The notes under the pieces are model-generated. The model had not been told where the DNA came from, did no database searches, and saw only the letters and a list, made by a program, of their open reading frames with translations. A program made the position numbers and the translations under genes. A stretch of DNA of 64,000 nucleotides from Streptomyces sp. H27-H1 (GTDB lineage: Bacteria; Actinomycetota; Actinomycetes; Streptomycetales; Streptomycetaceae). This document shows positions 34,670-43,664 of this stretch, piece after piece; positions within the stretch are counted from its first letter, which is position 1, and the number at the start of each line of letters is the position of its first letter. The stretch lies in the NCBI RefSeq assembly GCF_026627445.1, contig NZ_JAPNLJ010000008.1:124001-188000 (forward strand), given 5' to 3'.

Positions 34670-34836
34670 GGGAGGAGTCTGGGCCCCTTCCCGTCATCGC
34701 GGTACGGAATTTCCGCCCGCCAGGGCGCCGGTCCGCCCGTCCGCGCGGACCGGGACGATCGAACCTAGGATGGACGGGAAACGGGTGCGGGCGGCTCGCC
34801 GTGCCACCGGTCCAGGCCGCTCGGGGCGGGAGATCC

Positions 34837-36513
34837 ATGACAGAGGTCGCCGACACGGCGCGGACCGTGATCCTGACCGTGGACGACGATCCGGGAGTGT
34901 CCCGTGCCATCGCCCGCGACCTGCGGCGACGCTACGGATCCGGGTACCGGATCGTGCGCGCCGAGTCGGGTGAATCCGCACTGGAGGCGCTGCGCGAGCT
35001 GAAGCTCCGAGGTGACCTGGTCGCGGTGATCCTGGCCGACTACCGCATGCCGCGGATGAACGGCATCGAGTTCCTCGAAGAGGCGCTGACCGTGTACCCG
35101 GGCGCGCGCCGCGTCCTGCTGACCGCCTACGCCGACACCAACGCGGCGATCGACGCGATCAACGTCGTCGACCTCGACCACTACCTCCTCAAACCGTGGG
35201 ACCCGCCCGAGGAGAAGCTCTACCCGGTCCTGGACGACCTCCTCACCGCCTGGCGCGCCGGCGACCACCGGCCCGTGCCCGCCACCAAGGTGATCGGACA
35301 CCGCTGGTCGGCCCCCTCCTCGAGCGTGCGGGAGTTCCTGGCCCGCAACCAGGTGCCGTACCGCTGGTACTCCTGCGAGGAGCCGGAGGGACAGCGACTG
35401 CTGCGGGCGGCCGGCGCCGACGGACAGCGGCTGCCCGTGGTGATCACCCCCTCGGGCACCGTGCTGATCGAGCCGGACGCACCCGGCCTGGCCGCCCACG
35501 TGGGGCTCGCGACCACGCCGACCGCAGAGTTCTACGACCTCGTCGTGATCGGCGGAGGCCCGGCCGGGCTCGGCGCCGCGCTCTACGGGGCGTCCGAGGG
35601 GCTGCGTACCGTACTGGTCGAGCGGTCGGCGACCGGCGGACAGGCCGGGCAGAGCTCCCGCATCGAGAACTACCTCGGCTTCCCGGACGGAGTGTCGGGC
35701 GCGCAGCTCACGGAACGCGCCCGCCGCCAAGCCGGCCGGTTCGGCGCCGAGATCCTCACCGCACGCGAGGTCACGGGCCTGGAGGTGAACGGCGCGGCGC
35801 GCGTCGTCCGCTTCTCCGACGGCTCGGCGATCGGCGCGCAGAGCATCATCCTGGCGACCGGTGTCTCCTACCGGCAGCTCGGGGCGCCCGGCTGCGACGG
35901 CCTCACCGGCCGCGGGGTCTACTACGGCTCCTCGCTCACCGAGGCCGCCTCGTGCCTGGAGCAGGACGTGTACGTCGTAGGCGGTGCCAACTCCGCGGGC
36001 CAGGCGGCCGTGTACCTCTCCCGAGGCGCCAAATCGGTGACGCTGCTGGTGCGCGGGGACTCCCTCACGGCATCCATGTCGTACTACCTGATCCAGCAGA
36101 TCGAGGAGACCGCGAACATCACGGTGCGGACCCGCGCCGTCGTCGATTCGGCGCACGGCGACGGCCACCTGGAGCAGCTGACCCTGCGCGATGTGGACAC
36201 CGGCGTGACCGACCTCGTCGACACCCAGTGGATGTTCGTCTTCATCGGCGCGGCCCCCCTCACCGACTGGCTGGACGGTACGGTCCTGCGCGACGACCAC
36301 GGCTTCATCCTGGCCGGCCCCGACCTCACCCCGGACGGGCGGCCGCCCGCCCAGTGGGAGCTGGACCGGCCGCCCTACCACCTGGAGACCAACGTGCCCG
36401 GCGTGTTCGTGGCGGGCGACGCGCGCGCCAGGTCGGCGAAACGGGTCGCGTCCGCCGTCGGAGAGGGAGCCATGGCCGTGATGCTCGTCCACCGGTACCT
36501 GGAGCAGTCGTGA
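34837..36513 (+). CDS. Response-regulator receiver fused to a thioredoxin-reductase-like FAD enzyme
   Basis: A 558-residue protein; the ATG at 34837 follows GGGAG. Residues 8-125 are a receiver domain with the acidic pocket D16-D18, phospho-acceptor Asp68 (ILADYRMPRMNG), LLTAYAD and the Lys of YLLKPWDP. Residues about 150-225 look glutaredoxin-like (EFLARNQVPYRWYSCEEPEG, LPVVITPSGTVLIEP) without a CxxC. Residues 235-555 are a thioredoxin-reductase fold with FAD loop VVIGGGPAGLGAALYGASEG, NADPH loop VYVVGGANSAGQAA and GVFVAGDARA. The usual redox CxxC is replaced (GVYYGSSLTEA). It is followed, with overlap, by a histidine kinase and a UBP zinc finger gene. Phosphorylation would control an enzyme rather than DNA binding. 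Confidence 0.88.
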   Translation: MTEVADTARTVILTVDDDPGVSRAIARDLRRRYGSGYRIVRAESGESALEALRELKLRGDLVAVILADYRMPRMNGIEFLEEALTVYPGARRVLLTAYADTNAAIDAINVVDLDHYLLKPWDPPEEKLYPVLDDLLTAWRAGDHRPVPATKVIGHRWSAPSSSVREFLARNQVPYRWYSCEEPEGQRLLRAAGADGQRLPVVITPSGTVLIEPDAPGLAAHVGLATTPTAEFYDLVVIGGGPAGLGAALYGASEGLRTVLVERSATGGQAGQSSRIENYLGFPDGVSGAQLTERARRQAGRFGAEILTAREVTGLEVNGAARVVRFSDGSAIGAQSIILATGVSYRQLGAPGCDGLTGRGVYYGSSLTEAASCLEQDVYVVGGANSAGQAAVYLSRGAKSVTLLVRGDSLTASMSYYLIQQIEETANITVRTRAVVDSAHGDGHLEQLTLRDVDTGVTDLVDTQWMFVFIGAAPLTDWLDGTVLRDDHGFILAGPDLTPDGRPPAQWELDRPPYHLETNVPGVFVAGDARARSAKRVASAVGEGAMAVMLVHRYLEQS

Positions 36514-37970
36514 GCGGGCAGGCCGTGCCCTGCTCCCTCCAGGAGATCGGCTCCCTCTTCCTCTTCGAGAAACTCTCCCCGGAGCAGCTCGGCCGGCTGT
36601 GCGCCGAGGGGCGCGTGGAGCGGTTCGACACCGGTCCCGTGTACACCGAGGGCGCCCCCGCGACCTGCTTCTACGTCATGATCGAGGGCACCGTCGTGCT
36701 GTCCCGCCGGGTCGGCGGCGACGACGTGGAGGTGGGCCGGACCTCCCAGCGCGGGGTGTACTCCGGCGCCATGCAGGCCTATCTGGGCGACCGGGCGCCG
36801 CAGGTCTACAACAACTCGATGCGGGTGACCGAACCGACACGGTTCTTCGTGCTGCCCGCGCAGTCGTTCGCGGACGTCATGCGCGAATGGTTCCCGATGG
36901 CCGCGCACCTGCTGGAAGGGCTCTTCTTCGGCTCCAGAAGCACCCAGCAGGCCATCGGACAGCGCGAACGGCTGCTCGCCCTCGGCTCCTTGTCCGCCGG
37001 GCTCACCCACGAGCTCAACAACCCGGCCGCGGCGGCCGTCCGGGCCACCGCCACCCTGCGCGAACGCGTCGGCAAGATGCGGCACAAGCTGGCGCACATC
37101 TCCCAGGGCAACTACCCCCGAGAGGCGATCGCCGAACTCATCGAGATCCAGGAACGCACCGTCGAACGCGTCGCCAAGGCAACGGCGTTGAGCCCCCTGG
37201 AGGCCTCTGACCGGGAGGACGAACTCGCCGACTGGCTGGAGGACCACGGTATCCCCGAGGGCTGGCGGATCGCACCGGTCTTCGTCCAGGCCGGCCTGGA
37301 CACCGACTGGCTGGAGCAGGTCGCGGCGACCGTGGCCGAGGACCTCCTGCCGGGGGCCGTCGGCTGGCTCAACTACACGGTCGAGACCGAGCTGCTGATG
37401 GACGAGATCGACGACTCCACCACCCGCATCTCCCACCTCGTGGACGCCGCCAAGCAGTACTCGCAGCTCGACCGGGCCCCGCACCGGGTCGTGGACGTCC
37501 ACGAACTCCTCGACAGCACCCTGCTGATGCTCTCCGGCAAGATCGGCCCCCGGATCCGTGTGGTCAAGGAGTACGACCGCTCCGTACCGGACGTACCCGC
37601 CTACCCCGCAGAGCTCAACCAGGTGTGGACCAACCTCATCGACAACGCCGTCTTCGCCATCGGGAGCACGGGCCGGGACGGCACGCTGACGGTCCGCACG
37701 GCACGCGAGGGCGACCGGCTGCTCGTCGAGTTCCGCGATACGGGGCCCGGTATCCCGTCCGACATCCGCAGCCGGATCTTCGACCCCTTCTTCACCACCA
37801 AACCCGTCGGCGAGGGCACCGGGCTCGGCCTGGACATCTCCTGGCGGATCGTCGTCAGCAAGCACCACGGAAGCCTCCAGGTCGAATCCGCCCCGGGTGA
37901 CACCCGCTTCCAGGTCCTGCTCCCACTGACCGCGCCGGAATCCGAGCCCGAGCCCGAGGAGACCCCATGA
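36510..37970 (+). CDS. Cyclic-nucleotide-binding-domain histidine kinase
   Basis: A 486-residue cytosolic kinase whose GTG start (36510) overlaps the previous stop in GTGA. Residues about 12-135 are a cNMP-binding/CRP-like sensor domain (TCFYVMIEGTVVLSRRVGGD, FFVLPAQSFADVM). The phospho-acceptor is His167 in LSAGLTHELNNPAAAA. The catalytic domain has the N-box NQVWTNLIDNAVFAI, DTGPGIP, FDPFFTTKP and GTGLGLDIS. There is no membrane segment, so it senses something inside the cell. The likely target is the receiver domain of the upstream flavoprotein. A helical insert of about 150 residues lies between the His box and the ATPase part. Confidence 0.92.
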   Translation: MSGQAVPCSLQEIGSLFLFEKLSPEQLGRLCAEGRVERFDTGPVYTEGAPATCFYVMIEGTVVLSRRVGGDDVEVGRTSQRGVYSGAMQAYLGDRAPQVYNNSMRVTEPTRFFVLPAQSFADVMREWFPMAAHLLEGLFFGSRSTQQAIGQRERLLALGSLSAGLTHELNNPAAAAVRATATLRERVGKMRHKLAHISQGNYPREAIAELIEIQERTVERVAKATALSPLEASDREDELADWLEDHGIPEGWRIAPVFVQAGLDTDWLEQVAATVAEDLLPGAVGWLNYTVETELLMDEIDDSTTRISHLVDAAKQYSQLDRAPHRVVDVHELLDSTLLMLSGKIGPRIRVVKEYDRSVPDVPAYPAELNQVWTNLIDNAVFAIGSTGRDGTLTVRTAREGDRLLVEFRDTGPGIPSDIRSRIFDPFFTTKPVGEGTGLGLDISWRIVVSKHHGSLQVESAPGDTRFQVLLPLTAPESEPEPEETP

Positions 37971-38320
37971 CCGCCATCGACGGAGTCGACCCGAGCGTCC
38001 CGCCCACCGGCAACGGCTGCACCGACTGCGATACGGCGGGCGGCTGGTGGTTCCACCTGCGGCGCTGCGCCCAGTGCGGCAACATCGGCTGCTGCGACTC
38101 CTCCCCGGGCCGGCATGCCACCGCCCACTGGAACGCCACCGGCCATCCGGTGGTGCAGAGCTACGAACCGCAGGAGGACTGGTTCTGGGACTACGCCGGC
38201 AACGAGCTGTACGAGTCCGGCCCCCAGCTCACCCCGCCGTCCGGCCACCCGGCCGACCAGCCGGCCCCCGGCCCGGCCGGCCGGGTACCCGAGGACTGGA
38301 GCCGCCGGCTCCACCACTGA
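37967..38320 (+). CDS. UBP-type zinc finger protein
   Basis: A 117-residue protein starting in an ATGA overlap with the kinase stop. The ligand pattern Cys18, Cys21, Cys34, Cys37, Cys42, His50, His54, His60 (GCTDCDTAGGWWFHLRRCAQ, then CGNIGCC) is that of the ZnF-UBP fold which, in eukaryotic deubiquitinases, binds the free C-terminal Gly-Gly of ubiquitin. Bacteria without ubiquitin use it as a small adaptor of unknown ligand. Tight coupling to the receiver-flavoprotein and kinase genes argues for one functional unit. The C-terminal 40 residues are Pro-rich. Confidence 0.9.
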   Translation: MTAIDGVDPSVPPTGNGCTDCDTAGGWWFHLRRCAQCGNIGCCDSSPGRHATAHWNATGHPVVQSYEPQEDWFWDYAGNELYESGPQLTPPSGHPADQPAPGPAGRVPEDWSRRLHH

Positions 38321-38362
38321 CCCCCGGTCCGCGGCTGTGCCCGTCCAGGGACCCGCGGGCCG

Positions 38363-38833
38363 TCAGAAAGGCCTGGTCGGGAGGTACTTGCCGTCCAGGG
38401 TGATGACCGCGCGCTCGCCGCCGTCGGGATCGGCGACCTTCTTCACGTCGAGCTTGAAGTTGATCGCGGAGACGATGCCGTCGCCGAGCTGCTCGTGCAC
38501 CAGGGCCTTCAGCGTGGTGCCGTAGACCTGGAGCATCTCGTAGAAGCGGTAGATCGTCGGGTCGGTGGGGACACCGCCGGGGACGGAGCCGCGGGTCGGG
38601 ATGGTCTGCAGCAGTACCGCGTCGTCGGCGTCCAGGCCCAGGAGGGCGGCCACGGCCTCGGCCGAGACCTTGGGCAGCGGATGCTGGCCGAGAACGGCCG
38701 CGGTGACGAAGGCGACCGACAGGCCCGCGGCGTCGGCGATCCGCTGCCAGGTCAGGTCCTCGCGGATCTTGGCGTCCACGGCCTTGGCGGCCAGGGCCAG
38801 ACGTGCGGTGTTGTCGAACTGTGCGTGCACCAT
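38363..38833 (-). CDS. cynS: Cyanase (cyanate hydratase)
   Basis: A 156-residue protein of normal cyanase length; the ATG at 38833 follows AAAGGAAG. The catalytic triad is at the standard positions: Arg96 and Glu99 in [12 protein letters not shown], and Ser122 in [10 protein letters not shown]. The N-terminal 85 residues form the helical oligomerisation domain. The enzyme turns cyanate plus bicarbonate into ammonia and carbon dioxide as a decamer. It is on the same strand as cynT, 90 bases downstream, and opposite to cynR. Confidence 0.96.
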   Translation of the reverse strand: MVHAQFDNTARLALAAKAVDAKIREDLTWQRIADAAGLSVAFVTAAVLGQHPLPKVSAEAVAALLGLDADDAVLLQTIPTRGSVPGGVPTDPTIYRFYEMLQVYGTTLKALVHEQLGDGIVSAINFKLDVKKVADPDGGERAVITLDGKYLPTRPF

Positions 38834-38923
38834 GAGGGGGCTTCCTTTCGGGTGGGCCGCACACCCGAAGAACACGGGGCGAGCGGCGGAGGGGGAGGGG
38901 AAGGCGGGTCGGGGTGGTGGCGC

Positions 38924-39523
38924 TCAGGCCGCGGGGGAGGCCGGCCGGAAGCCGTCGAGTTCCTCGACGCCGCCGCCCGGGATGTCGTAGACCCAGCCGC
39001 GCAGGGTCACCGACCCCGCGGCCAGGGCGCGGGCCACGGAGGGATGGGTGGCCAGGTTCGCCAGCTGGGCGCGCACGTTCTCCCGTACCAAGGCATCGAC
39101 CCGCCGCGGGTCCTCCTCGCCGGCGGTACGGGCGAGCGAGGCGTCGGCGTGGCGCAGCCATCCGGCGACCGCCGGGGCGTCGCTGAGGTCGTGCCGCTCG
39201 GCCAGGGCGGTCATCGCGCCGCAGGCGGAGTGCCCGCACACCACGATGTCGCTCACGCCGAGGACCGCGACGGCGTACTCGATGCTGGCCGCCACCCCGT
39301 CCGGGCCGGGGGAGTGGGCGGGCACGAGGTTGCCGGCCGTCCGGACGACGAACAGCTCGCCCGGCTCGCTCTGGGTGATCAGCTCCGGCACCACGCGGGC
39401 ATCGGAGCAGCCGATGAACAGGGTGCGCGGCCGGTGGGTCGTCGCCAGGTGGGCGAAGAGCTCCGCCTTGGCCGGGTAGACGTCCCGCCTGAACCGGGCG
39501 ACGCCCTCGATGAGGTCGTGCAT
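38924..39523 (-). CDS. cynT: Beta-class carbonic anhydrase of the cyanate locus
   Basis: A 199-residue enzyme; the ATG at 39523 follows GAAGGGAG. The zinc ligands are visible in FIGCSDARV (Cys, with the Asp-Arg dyad) and CGHSACGAM (His and Cys). It restores bicarbonate for cyanase, preventing carbon dioxide loss. Its promoter lies in the 132-base gap to cynR, next to the CTATAG palindrome, so CynR with cyanate is the expected activator. The longer frame to 39628 runs through the operator and is not used. Confidence 0.93.
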   Translation of the reverse strand: MHDLIEGVARFRRDVYPAKAELFAHLATTHRPRTLFIGCSDARVVPELITQSEPGELFVVRTAGNLVPAHSPGPDGVAASIEYAVAVLGVSDIVVCGHSACGAMTALAERHDLSDAPAVAGWLRHADASLARTAGEEDPRRVDALVRENVRAQLANLATHPSVARALAAGSVTLRGWVYDIPGGGVEELDGFRPASPAA

Positions 39524-39628
39524 AGTCACTCCCTTCGATGACCGCCGACCCCGTGCCGGCGAGTTCCTGACGAGATCCACCATGCACGACCTGGACCTAT
39601 AGCGTCCAAGACGTACTATCCATGTCAC

Positions 39629-39647
39629 CTATAGATGCCATCTATAG
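39629..39647. promoter_or_regulatory. CynR-type operator between cynT and cynR
   Basis: A perfect palindrome CTATAGATG-C-CATCTATAG, 9 bases before the cynR start. The sequence between it and cynT carries another CTATAG-like half site around 39597-39602. LysR-type T-N11-A symmetry and the CTATAG core match the known style of CynR sites. Binding is inferred. Confidence 0.8.
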
Positions 39648-39655
39648 TTGATGTC

Positions 39656-40558
39656 ATGGCCCTGGAACTGCGTCACCTGCGTTACCTGCTCGCCGTCGCC
39701 GAACACGCCGGCTTCACCCGCGCCGCCGAAGAGCTGCGGATCTCCCAGCCGACCCTGTCCCAGCAGATCAAGCAGCTCGAGCGCACCGTCGGCGTGCAGC
39801 TCCTGGACCGCACCGGCCGCGGCGTCCGCCTCACCGACGCCGGTGAAACCTACGTCCACCACGCCCGCGGGGCCCTGCGCGAGCTCGCGGCCGCCGAACG
39901 CGCCGTCCACGACGTCGCCGACCTCTCCAGGGGCCACCTCCGGCTGGCCGTGACGCCGACGTTCACCGCCTACCTCGTCGGACCGCTGGCCGCGGAACTC
40001 CACGCCCGCCATCCCGGCATCACCCTGGACGTCAAGGACATGGCCCAGGACCGCATCGAAGCCGGTCTGCTCGCCGACGAGCTCGACCTCGGGATCGCCT
40101 TCGAGGGCCCCCACCTGCCCGGTATCACCGCGACCGCGCTGTACGCCGAAACCCTCAGCCTCGTCACGGCCACCGAATCTGCTCCCGGCCCGCACCCGCC
40201 CCTGCCCGTGGCCGACTTGGCGGGCCGTCAACTCGCCCTGCTCAGCGGAGATTTCGCCACCCGCGGACATATCGATGCCTACCTCGCCGCCCACCGGGTA
40301 CGGCCGCGCATCGCGGTGGAGGCAAACTCCGTCCAGACCCTCACCGAGATCGTCCAGCGCACCGGACTCGCGACCGTCCTGCCCGACGCCGTCACCGAGG
40401 ACCACCCCCACCTCGCCCCGGTCCCCCTCGAACCGGCCCTGCCCCACCGCACCGTCGCCCTCCTCGGACGCGAGAACGCCTATCGGAGCGCAGCCGCAAG
40501 CGCGTTCACCCGCCTCGCCCAGCACCACGTACGGGCGCGCGGCTACACCCCGGCCTGA
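39656..40558 (+). CDS. cynR: LysR family regulator of cyanate degradation
   Basis: A 300-residue LysR-type protein. The N-terminal winged HTH (LRHLRYLLAVAEHAGFTRAA, LRISQPTLSQQIKQLE) is complete, and the effector domain (about 90-295) begins GHLRLAVTPTFTAYLVGPLA, as in CynR. The ATG at 39656 is chosen over the in-frame codon at 39635, which lies inside the operator. Divergent from cynT-cynS; expected to activate them when cyanate is present and to repress itself. Confidence 0.9.
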   Translation: MALELRHLRYLLAVAEHAGFTRAAEELRISQPTLSQQIKQLERTVGVQLLDRTGRGVRLTDAGETYVHHARGALRELAAAERAVHDVADLSRGHLRLAVTPTFTAYLVGPLAAELHARHPGITLDVKDMAQDRIEAGLLADELDLGIAFEGPHLPGITATALYAETLSLVTATESAPGPHPPLPVADLAGRQLALLSGDFATRGHIDAYLAAHRVRPRIAVEANSVQTLTEIVQRTGLATVLPDAVTEDHPHLAPVPLEPALPHRTVALLGRENAYRSAAASAFTRLAQHHVRARGYTPA

Positions 40559-40790
40559 GCCTCGCCGCCGTGGCCGGCGCGGCGCAGGGCGGCGGGAGTG
40601 GTGCCGTACCAGCGTTTGCCGCGAGCCGGATGCCCGTCGCCGCGGGAGTACGGCACAAGTCGTCGTTGAGGTGCTGCGGCGCCAGACCCAGCAAGTGGGC
40701 GTATCCCTGCGGGGGTATGCCGACCAACTGCGCGACATTGAAGCTGAGACGGGTGAGGGCGGAGGAGGTTGTCCCCTGATGTGCGTGCGA
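40543..40790 (-). pseudogene. Possible AraC-type regulator relic
   Basis: Minus-strand frames contain pieces that look like an AraC DNA-binding domain: YAHLLGLAPQHLNDDLCR in one frame (about 40670-40730) and RWYGTTPAALRRAGHGGEAQ, the usual AraC C-terminus, in another (about 40550-40615). Order and style fit, but frames differ and no upstream domain is present. Low confidence. Confidence 0.35.
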
Positions 40791-41150
40791 GACCACAGCC
40801 GCCGAGCATAGTCCAGCGTGAATTACCAGGTCGTCGTGGGGGTTAGGGGCCTGCTGTCCCCAACATGGCGTGCAGGGTCCCCCCGTGGCGCGTCCGGTCC
40901 CCTTGCTGACGCGTGCTGCCATGGGGGAGGGGATCTTCCCGCCGCTAGTGTGGTGATCGTTCCCGCGACGTACGGAGGGCGCGGACGGTACGGACGGCAC
41001 CGAACGACGCTCGGACGGCGTTTCGTCGACCCCGGCGGTCAGGTCGGTACGAGGTGGTACGCGCGGAGTACGGGAGGCCCTGGCCGGAGCGTAGCTCCCC
41101 CACGGGGGTGGGGGGCTCGCCATCCGGCCACATGGGTTCGGCGCCCGCGG
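40791..41150. other. Spacer without recognisable genes
   Basis: Open frames exist on both strands, but none has a ribosome site, a plausible composition or a familiar motif. No repeat or terminator hairpin stood out. Confidence 0.45.
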
Positions 41151-41663
41151 TCAGAGCTTCCCGAAGACGACGCCGCGCCAGGTCCATCCCGCGCCGAGGA
41201 CCGTTTCCCGCAGCGGGTCCTTCAGTTCCGAGGTGTCGAAGCGGAACACCTCCGTGGCCCCGAGCGCGCCGTCCGCCCCCCGCTCGACCTTCCACCGTCG
41301 GGACACCGTGGTCACCTGCCCCCGCGAGTACTCGGCGGACAGGGCGAGCCGGGGTGTGCCGCCCAGCCAGGTCACCTCGAACTGCCGGTCGACGGTGCGG
41401 ACCTCCCGGGCGGCCTGGTCCAGGCGCATCTGGATCTGGAGCAACCGGCTCATCTGGGTCCGGGCGAAGAAGGTGTGCCACGCGGGCTCCCGGATCCGCC
41501 ACTCCGCCACCAGGTCCACGCCCTCAGGGGCGCCGCCGCGCACGACGTACGGCGCGTCCGGCCCGAACAGCCCGAGCAGCGCCGCCCGTACCTCCTCGGC
41601 GGAGCGCGGTGCGACACCGCTGTCCGGGTGCTTGGTGCCGGTGAGTTTGTCGAAGAGGCCCAT
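41151..41663 (-). CDS. Conserved hypothetical cytosolic protein
   Basis: A 170-residue soluble protein beginning MGLFDKLTGTKHPDSGVAPR (ATG at 41663). It has no export signal or membrane segment. The middle (VAEWRIREPAWHTFFARTQM) and the end (AGWTWRGVVFGKL) look well conserved and beta-rich. I do not recognise a named domain. The MGLFDKL-type start is common among actinobacterial stress-related small proteins, but that is not evidence of function. It is on the same strand as the next two genes but separated by about 90 bases. Confidence 0.75.
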   Translation of the reverse strand: MGLFDKLTGTKHPDSGVAPRSAEEVRAALLGLFGPDAPYVVRGGAPEGVDLVAEWRIREPAWHTFFARTQMSRLLQIQMRLDQAAREVRTVDRQFEVTWLGGTPRLALSAEYSRGQVTTVSRRWKVERGADGALGATEVFRFDTSELKDPLRETVLGAGWTWRGVVFGKL

Positions 41664-41755
41664 GGCGCCACCCTAGGTACATCCGGCCGGTCGAACAAGA
41701 TCGTCCGATTCGGCCCTTGTGCCCTTGCGGCCCTTACGATGTGCCCCTGTGGCCC

Positions 41756-42253
41756 TTACGATCCCGCCGCCGTGTCCGGGCCCACCGTGCGCAGGAACTC
41801 CTGGAAGTCGCCGAGGACGCTGTCGTGCTGCTCCGCGGTGGCGGTCAGCACCATCCGGATCACCGCACGCTTGCGGGGGTCGCCGACGTCCAGCATGGAC
41901 AGGTAGACGTGCGACTGGACGAGCTCGCGCCGCACTCCGCCCGCGACCGCGGAGAAGGTCACCCGCTGGGTCAGACCCGGCGCGCCCTCGGGGCCGATAT
42001 CGCGACGGCTTGTCACTTCCACGGACTCTGTGGCCTCGCGCAGGCGTTCCACCGAGGCGTCGGCGAGCTCGTCCAGCGTCGCCGCGTCCGGGCGGTACTC
42101 GCCGTCGATGGTGATGTTGGCCGTGAAACCGGAATCCGGCCGCGGATGCAGCGCGACGAAGGCCACGCCCGGAGCACCGACCTCGTCCGGAGGGGCCGGT
42201 TGCCAGCCCTCCGGCAGTCGGAACTCGATCGGTACCGGCAGTGTCGTGGGCAT
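41756..42253 (-). CDS. LpqN/LpqT-like small protein next to type-VII-like genes
   Basis: A 165-residue protein (ATG at 42253) with the alpha/beta pattern of the LpqN/PsbP-like fold: IEFRLPEGWQPAPPDEVGAP near the start, FTANITIDGEYRPDAATLDE and HVYLSMLDVGDPRKRAVIRM. Unlike LpqN it has no lipoprotein signal. Streptomycete copies commonly sit beside WXG-type secreted proteins, as here (37 bases from the next gene), and might be a chaperone-like or immunity-like partner. That role is inferred from context. Confidence 0.7.
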   Translation of the reverse strand: MPTTLPVPIEFRLPEGWQPAPPDEVGAPGVAFVALHPRPDSGFTANITIDGEYRPDAATLDELADASVERLREATESVEVTSRRDIGPEGAPGLTQRVTFSAVAGGVRRELVQSHVYLSMLDVGDPRKRAVIRMVLTATAEQHDSVLGDFQEFLRTVGPDTAAGS

Positions 42254-42290
42254 CTCGCGCTTTCCTTCTTTCCTCCCACGGGAACGTGGG

Positions 42291-43655
42291 TCAGTCGAAC
42301 CAGTTGCTGACAGTGTCCTTGACCGAGCCCGCCGCATCGCCGACGGCATGGGCCGCATCCCCCACCGCGTCGGCCGCGTCGCCCGCGGCGTCGGTCACCT
42401 TCGCCGGGTCGATGGTGAACTCCGCGCCGACGGACCCGCCGAGTCCGAGGGCGACGCCCACCTTGGTGCCGATGTGGAACTTCCCGTCGTCGCCCTTGCC
42501 GAAGGTCACCTTCGCCTCGGCGCCCGCTCCGGCCCACCCCTCGGCAGTGGCGCCGGCCCCGATGCCGGCGACCTCGGCGCCCCCGGCGACACTGGCCTTC
42601 GCCCCCGCGAACGCCTTCGCGCCGGCGTTCAGGCCCTCCAGGCCGACGCCGGCACTGACCTGCGCCTCGCCGCCCGCGAACCCTTCGGCCCGGCCGTAGC
42701 CCTCGACGTACCCGTATCCCGCGCGCCCCTCGGCCAGGCCGCGGCCGCCCGCGGACACCTCGGCCTTGCCCGTGAGGCCCTTGTCCGTGATGCCCACGTT
42801 CGCACTGGCCCGGGCCCCCGCGTAGGCGTCGGCGACGCCGGAGAGCCGCATCGACCCGTTGGTGAGGGATCCCTCCGCCGTGGCGTGGCCCAGGTCGGCG
42901 TACGCCTTGGCCGAGCCCTCCTTGCCGTACTTCGGTCCGCTGGCCTTGGCGCCCGCGTCGGGCCCCGTCGCCGACGCGGAGCCCTCGGCGTGCCAGCCGT
43001 CGGTCCTCGTGCCCACGTCGGCGTCCTTGGCCCGGGGCCCCGGCACCTTCGCCAGGTCGCCTTCGGGGTGGGCGTTGAACCCGCCGAAGCTCTGGTCGGC
43101 GCCCTTGCCGAAGGCATCGCGGTTGCCGTCCACGACAGCGGCCTCCAGGGCGATCTTCACGTGCTGATCGGCTTCGGAAGCGGCTTTCACACGGTCGTCG
43201 ATGTACTGCTGCCACGAGGTGACCGCCGTACGGATGGAGGCTTCGCCGTCGGGGTCGTGGTGGTAGGCGCTGCGCTCGGCCGGGGTGAGCTTGGCGTAGT
43301 CGAAGGCGACGTGCCCCTGCTCGGAGACGGTCATCCCGGCGGCGACCGCGTCGTCGCGCGCGCTCTGGAGCTTCGACTTGAGATCGGTGAACACGGCGTG
43401 GGCGTCCTGCAGCAGGCTCGCGATCGCCTTGGCCTGGGTCTGCGCAGCGGCGTACTCGTAACGCGTCGCCGCGAAACCCGACTGCGCGGCGCCGGCGCTG
43501 GCGCCCGCCCAGGTCTGGCCCAGCGTGATCTTCTGGACGGTGTCGCCGTAGCGGGTCTCGACCCGCTTCAACTCGCCCGCCATCGCTTCCCACTTGGCCG
43601 ACGCGGTCGTCAAAAGGCCCAGGTCCGTGGTCATGACCTCGTGATACGTCAGCAC
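42291..43655 (-). CDS. Large WXG/LXG-like alanine-glycine-rich protein (type VII secretion type)
   Basis: A 454-residue protein. The N-terminal 190 residues are helical with WXG100 character (TTASAKWEAMAGELKRVETR, LGQTWAGASAGAAQSGFAA). The remaining 260 residues are low-complexity Ala/Gly sequence with repeated A(G/E)A...GxA units and the end DAADAVGDAAHAVGDAAGSV. There are no Cys. It has no Sec signal, so if exported it would use an ESX-like route. No toxin domain is recognisable at the C-terminus. The GTG at 43655 is the usual family start; MTTDL at 43634 is an alternative. Confidence 0.75.
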   Translation of the reverse strand: MLTYHEVMTTDLGLLTTASAKWEAMAGELKRVETRYGDTVQKITLGQTWAGASAGAAQSGFAATRYEYAAAQTQAKAIASLLQDAHAVFTDLKSKLQSARDDAVAAGMTVSEQGHVAFDYAKLTPAERSAYHHDPDGEASIRTAVTSWQQYIDDRVKAASEADQHVKIALEAAVVDGNRDAFGKGADQSFGGFNAHPEGDLAKVPGPRAKDADVGTRTDGWHAEGSASATGPDAGAKASGPKYGKEGSAKAYADLGHATAEGSLTNGSMRLSGVADAYAGARASANVGITDKGLTGKAEVSAGGRGLAEGRAGYGYVEGYGRAEGFAGGEAQVSAGVGLEGLNAGAKAFAGAKASVAGGAEVAGIGAGATAEGWAGAGAEAKVTFGKGDDGKFHIGTKVGVALGLGGSVGAEFTIDPAKVTDAAGDAADAVGDAAHAVGDAAGSVKDTVSNWFD

Positions 43656-43664
43656 CGCAGCCCC

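Noticed and set aside
35196..36509. Upstream extension of the histidine kinase frame
   Set aside because: It is the shadow of the flavoprotein gene; the GTG at 36510 gives a normal start with an overlapping stop.
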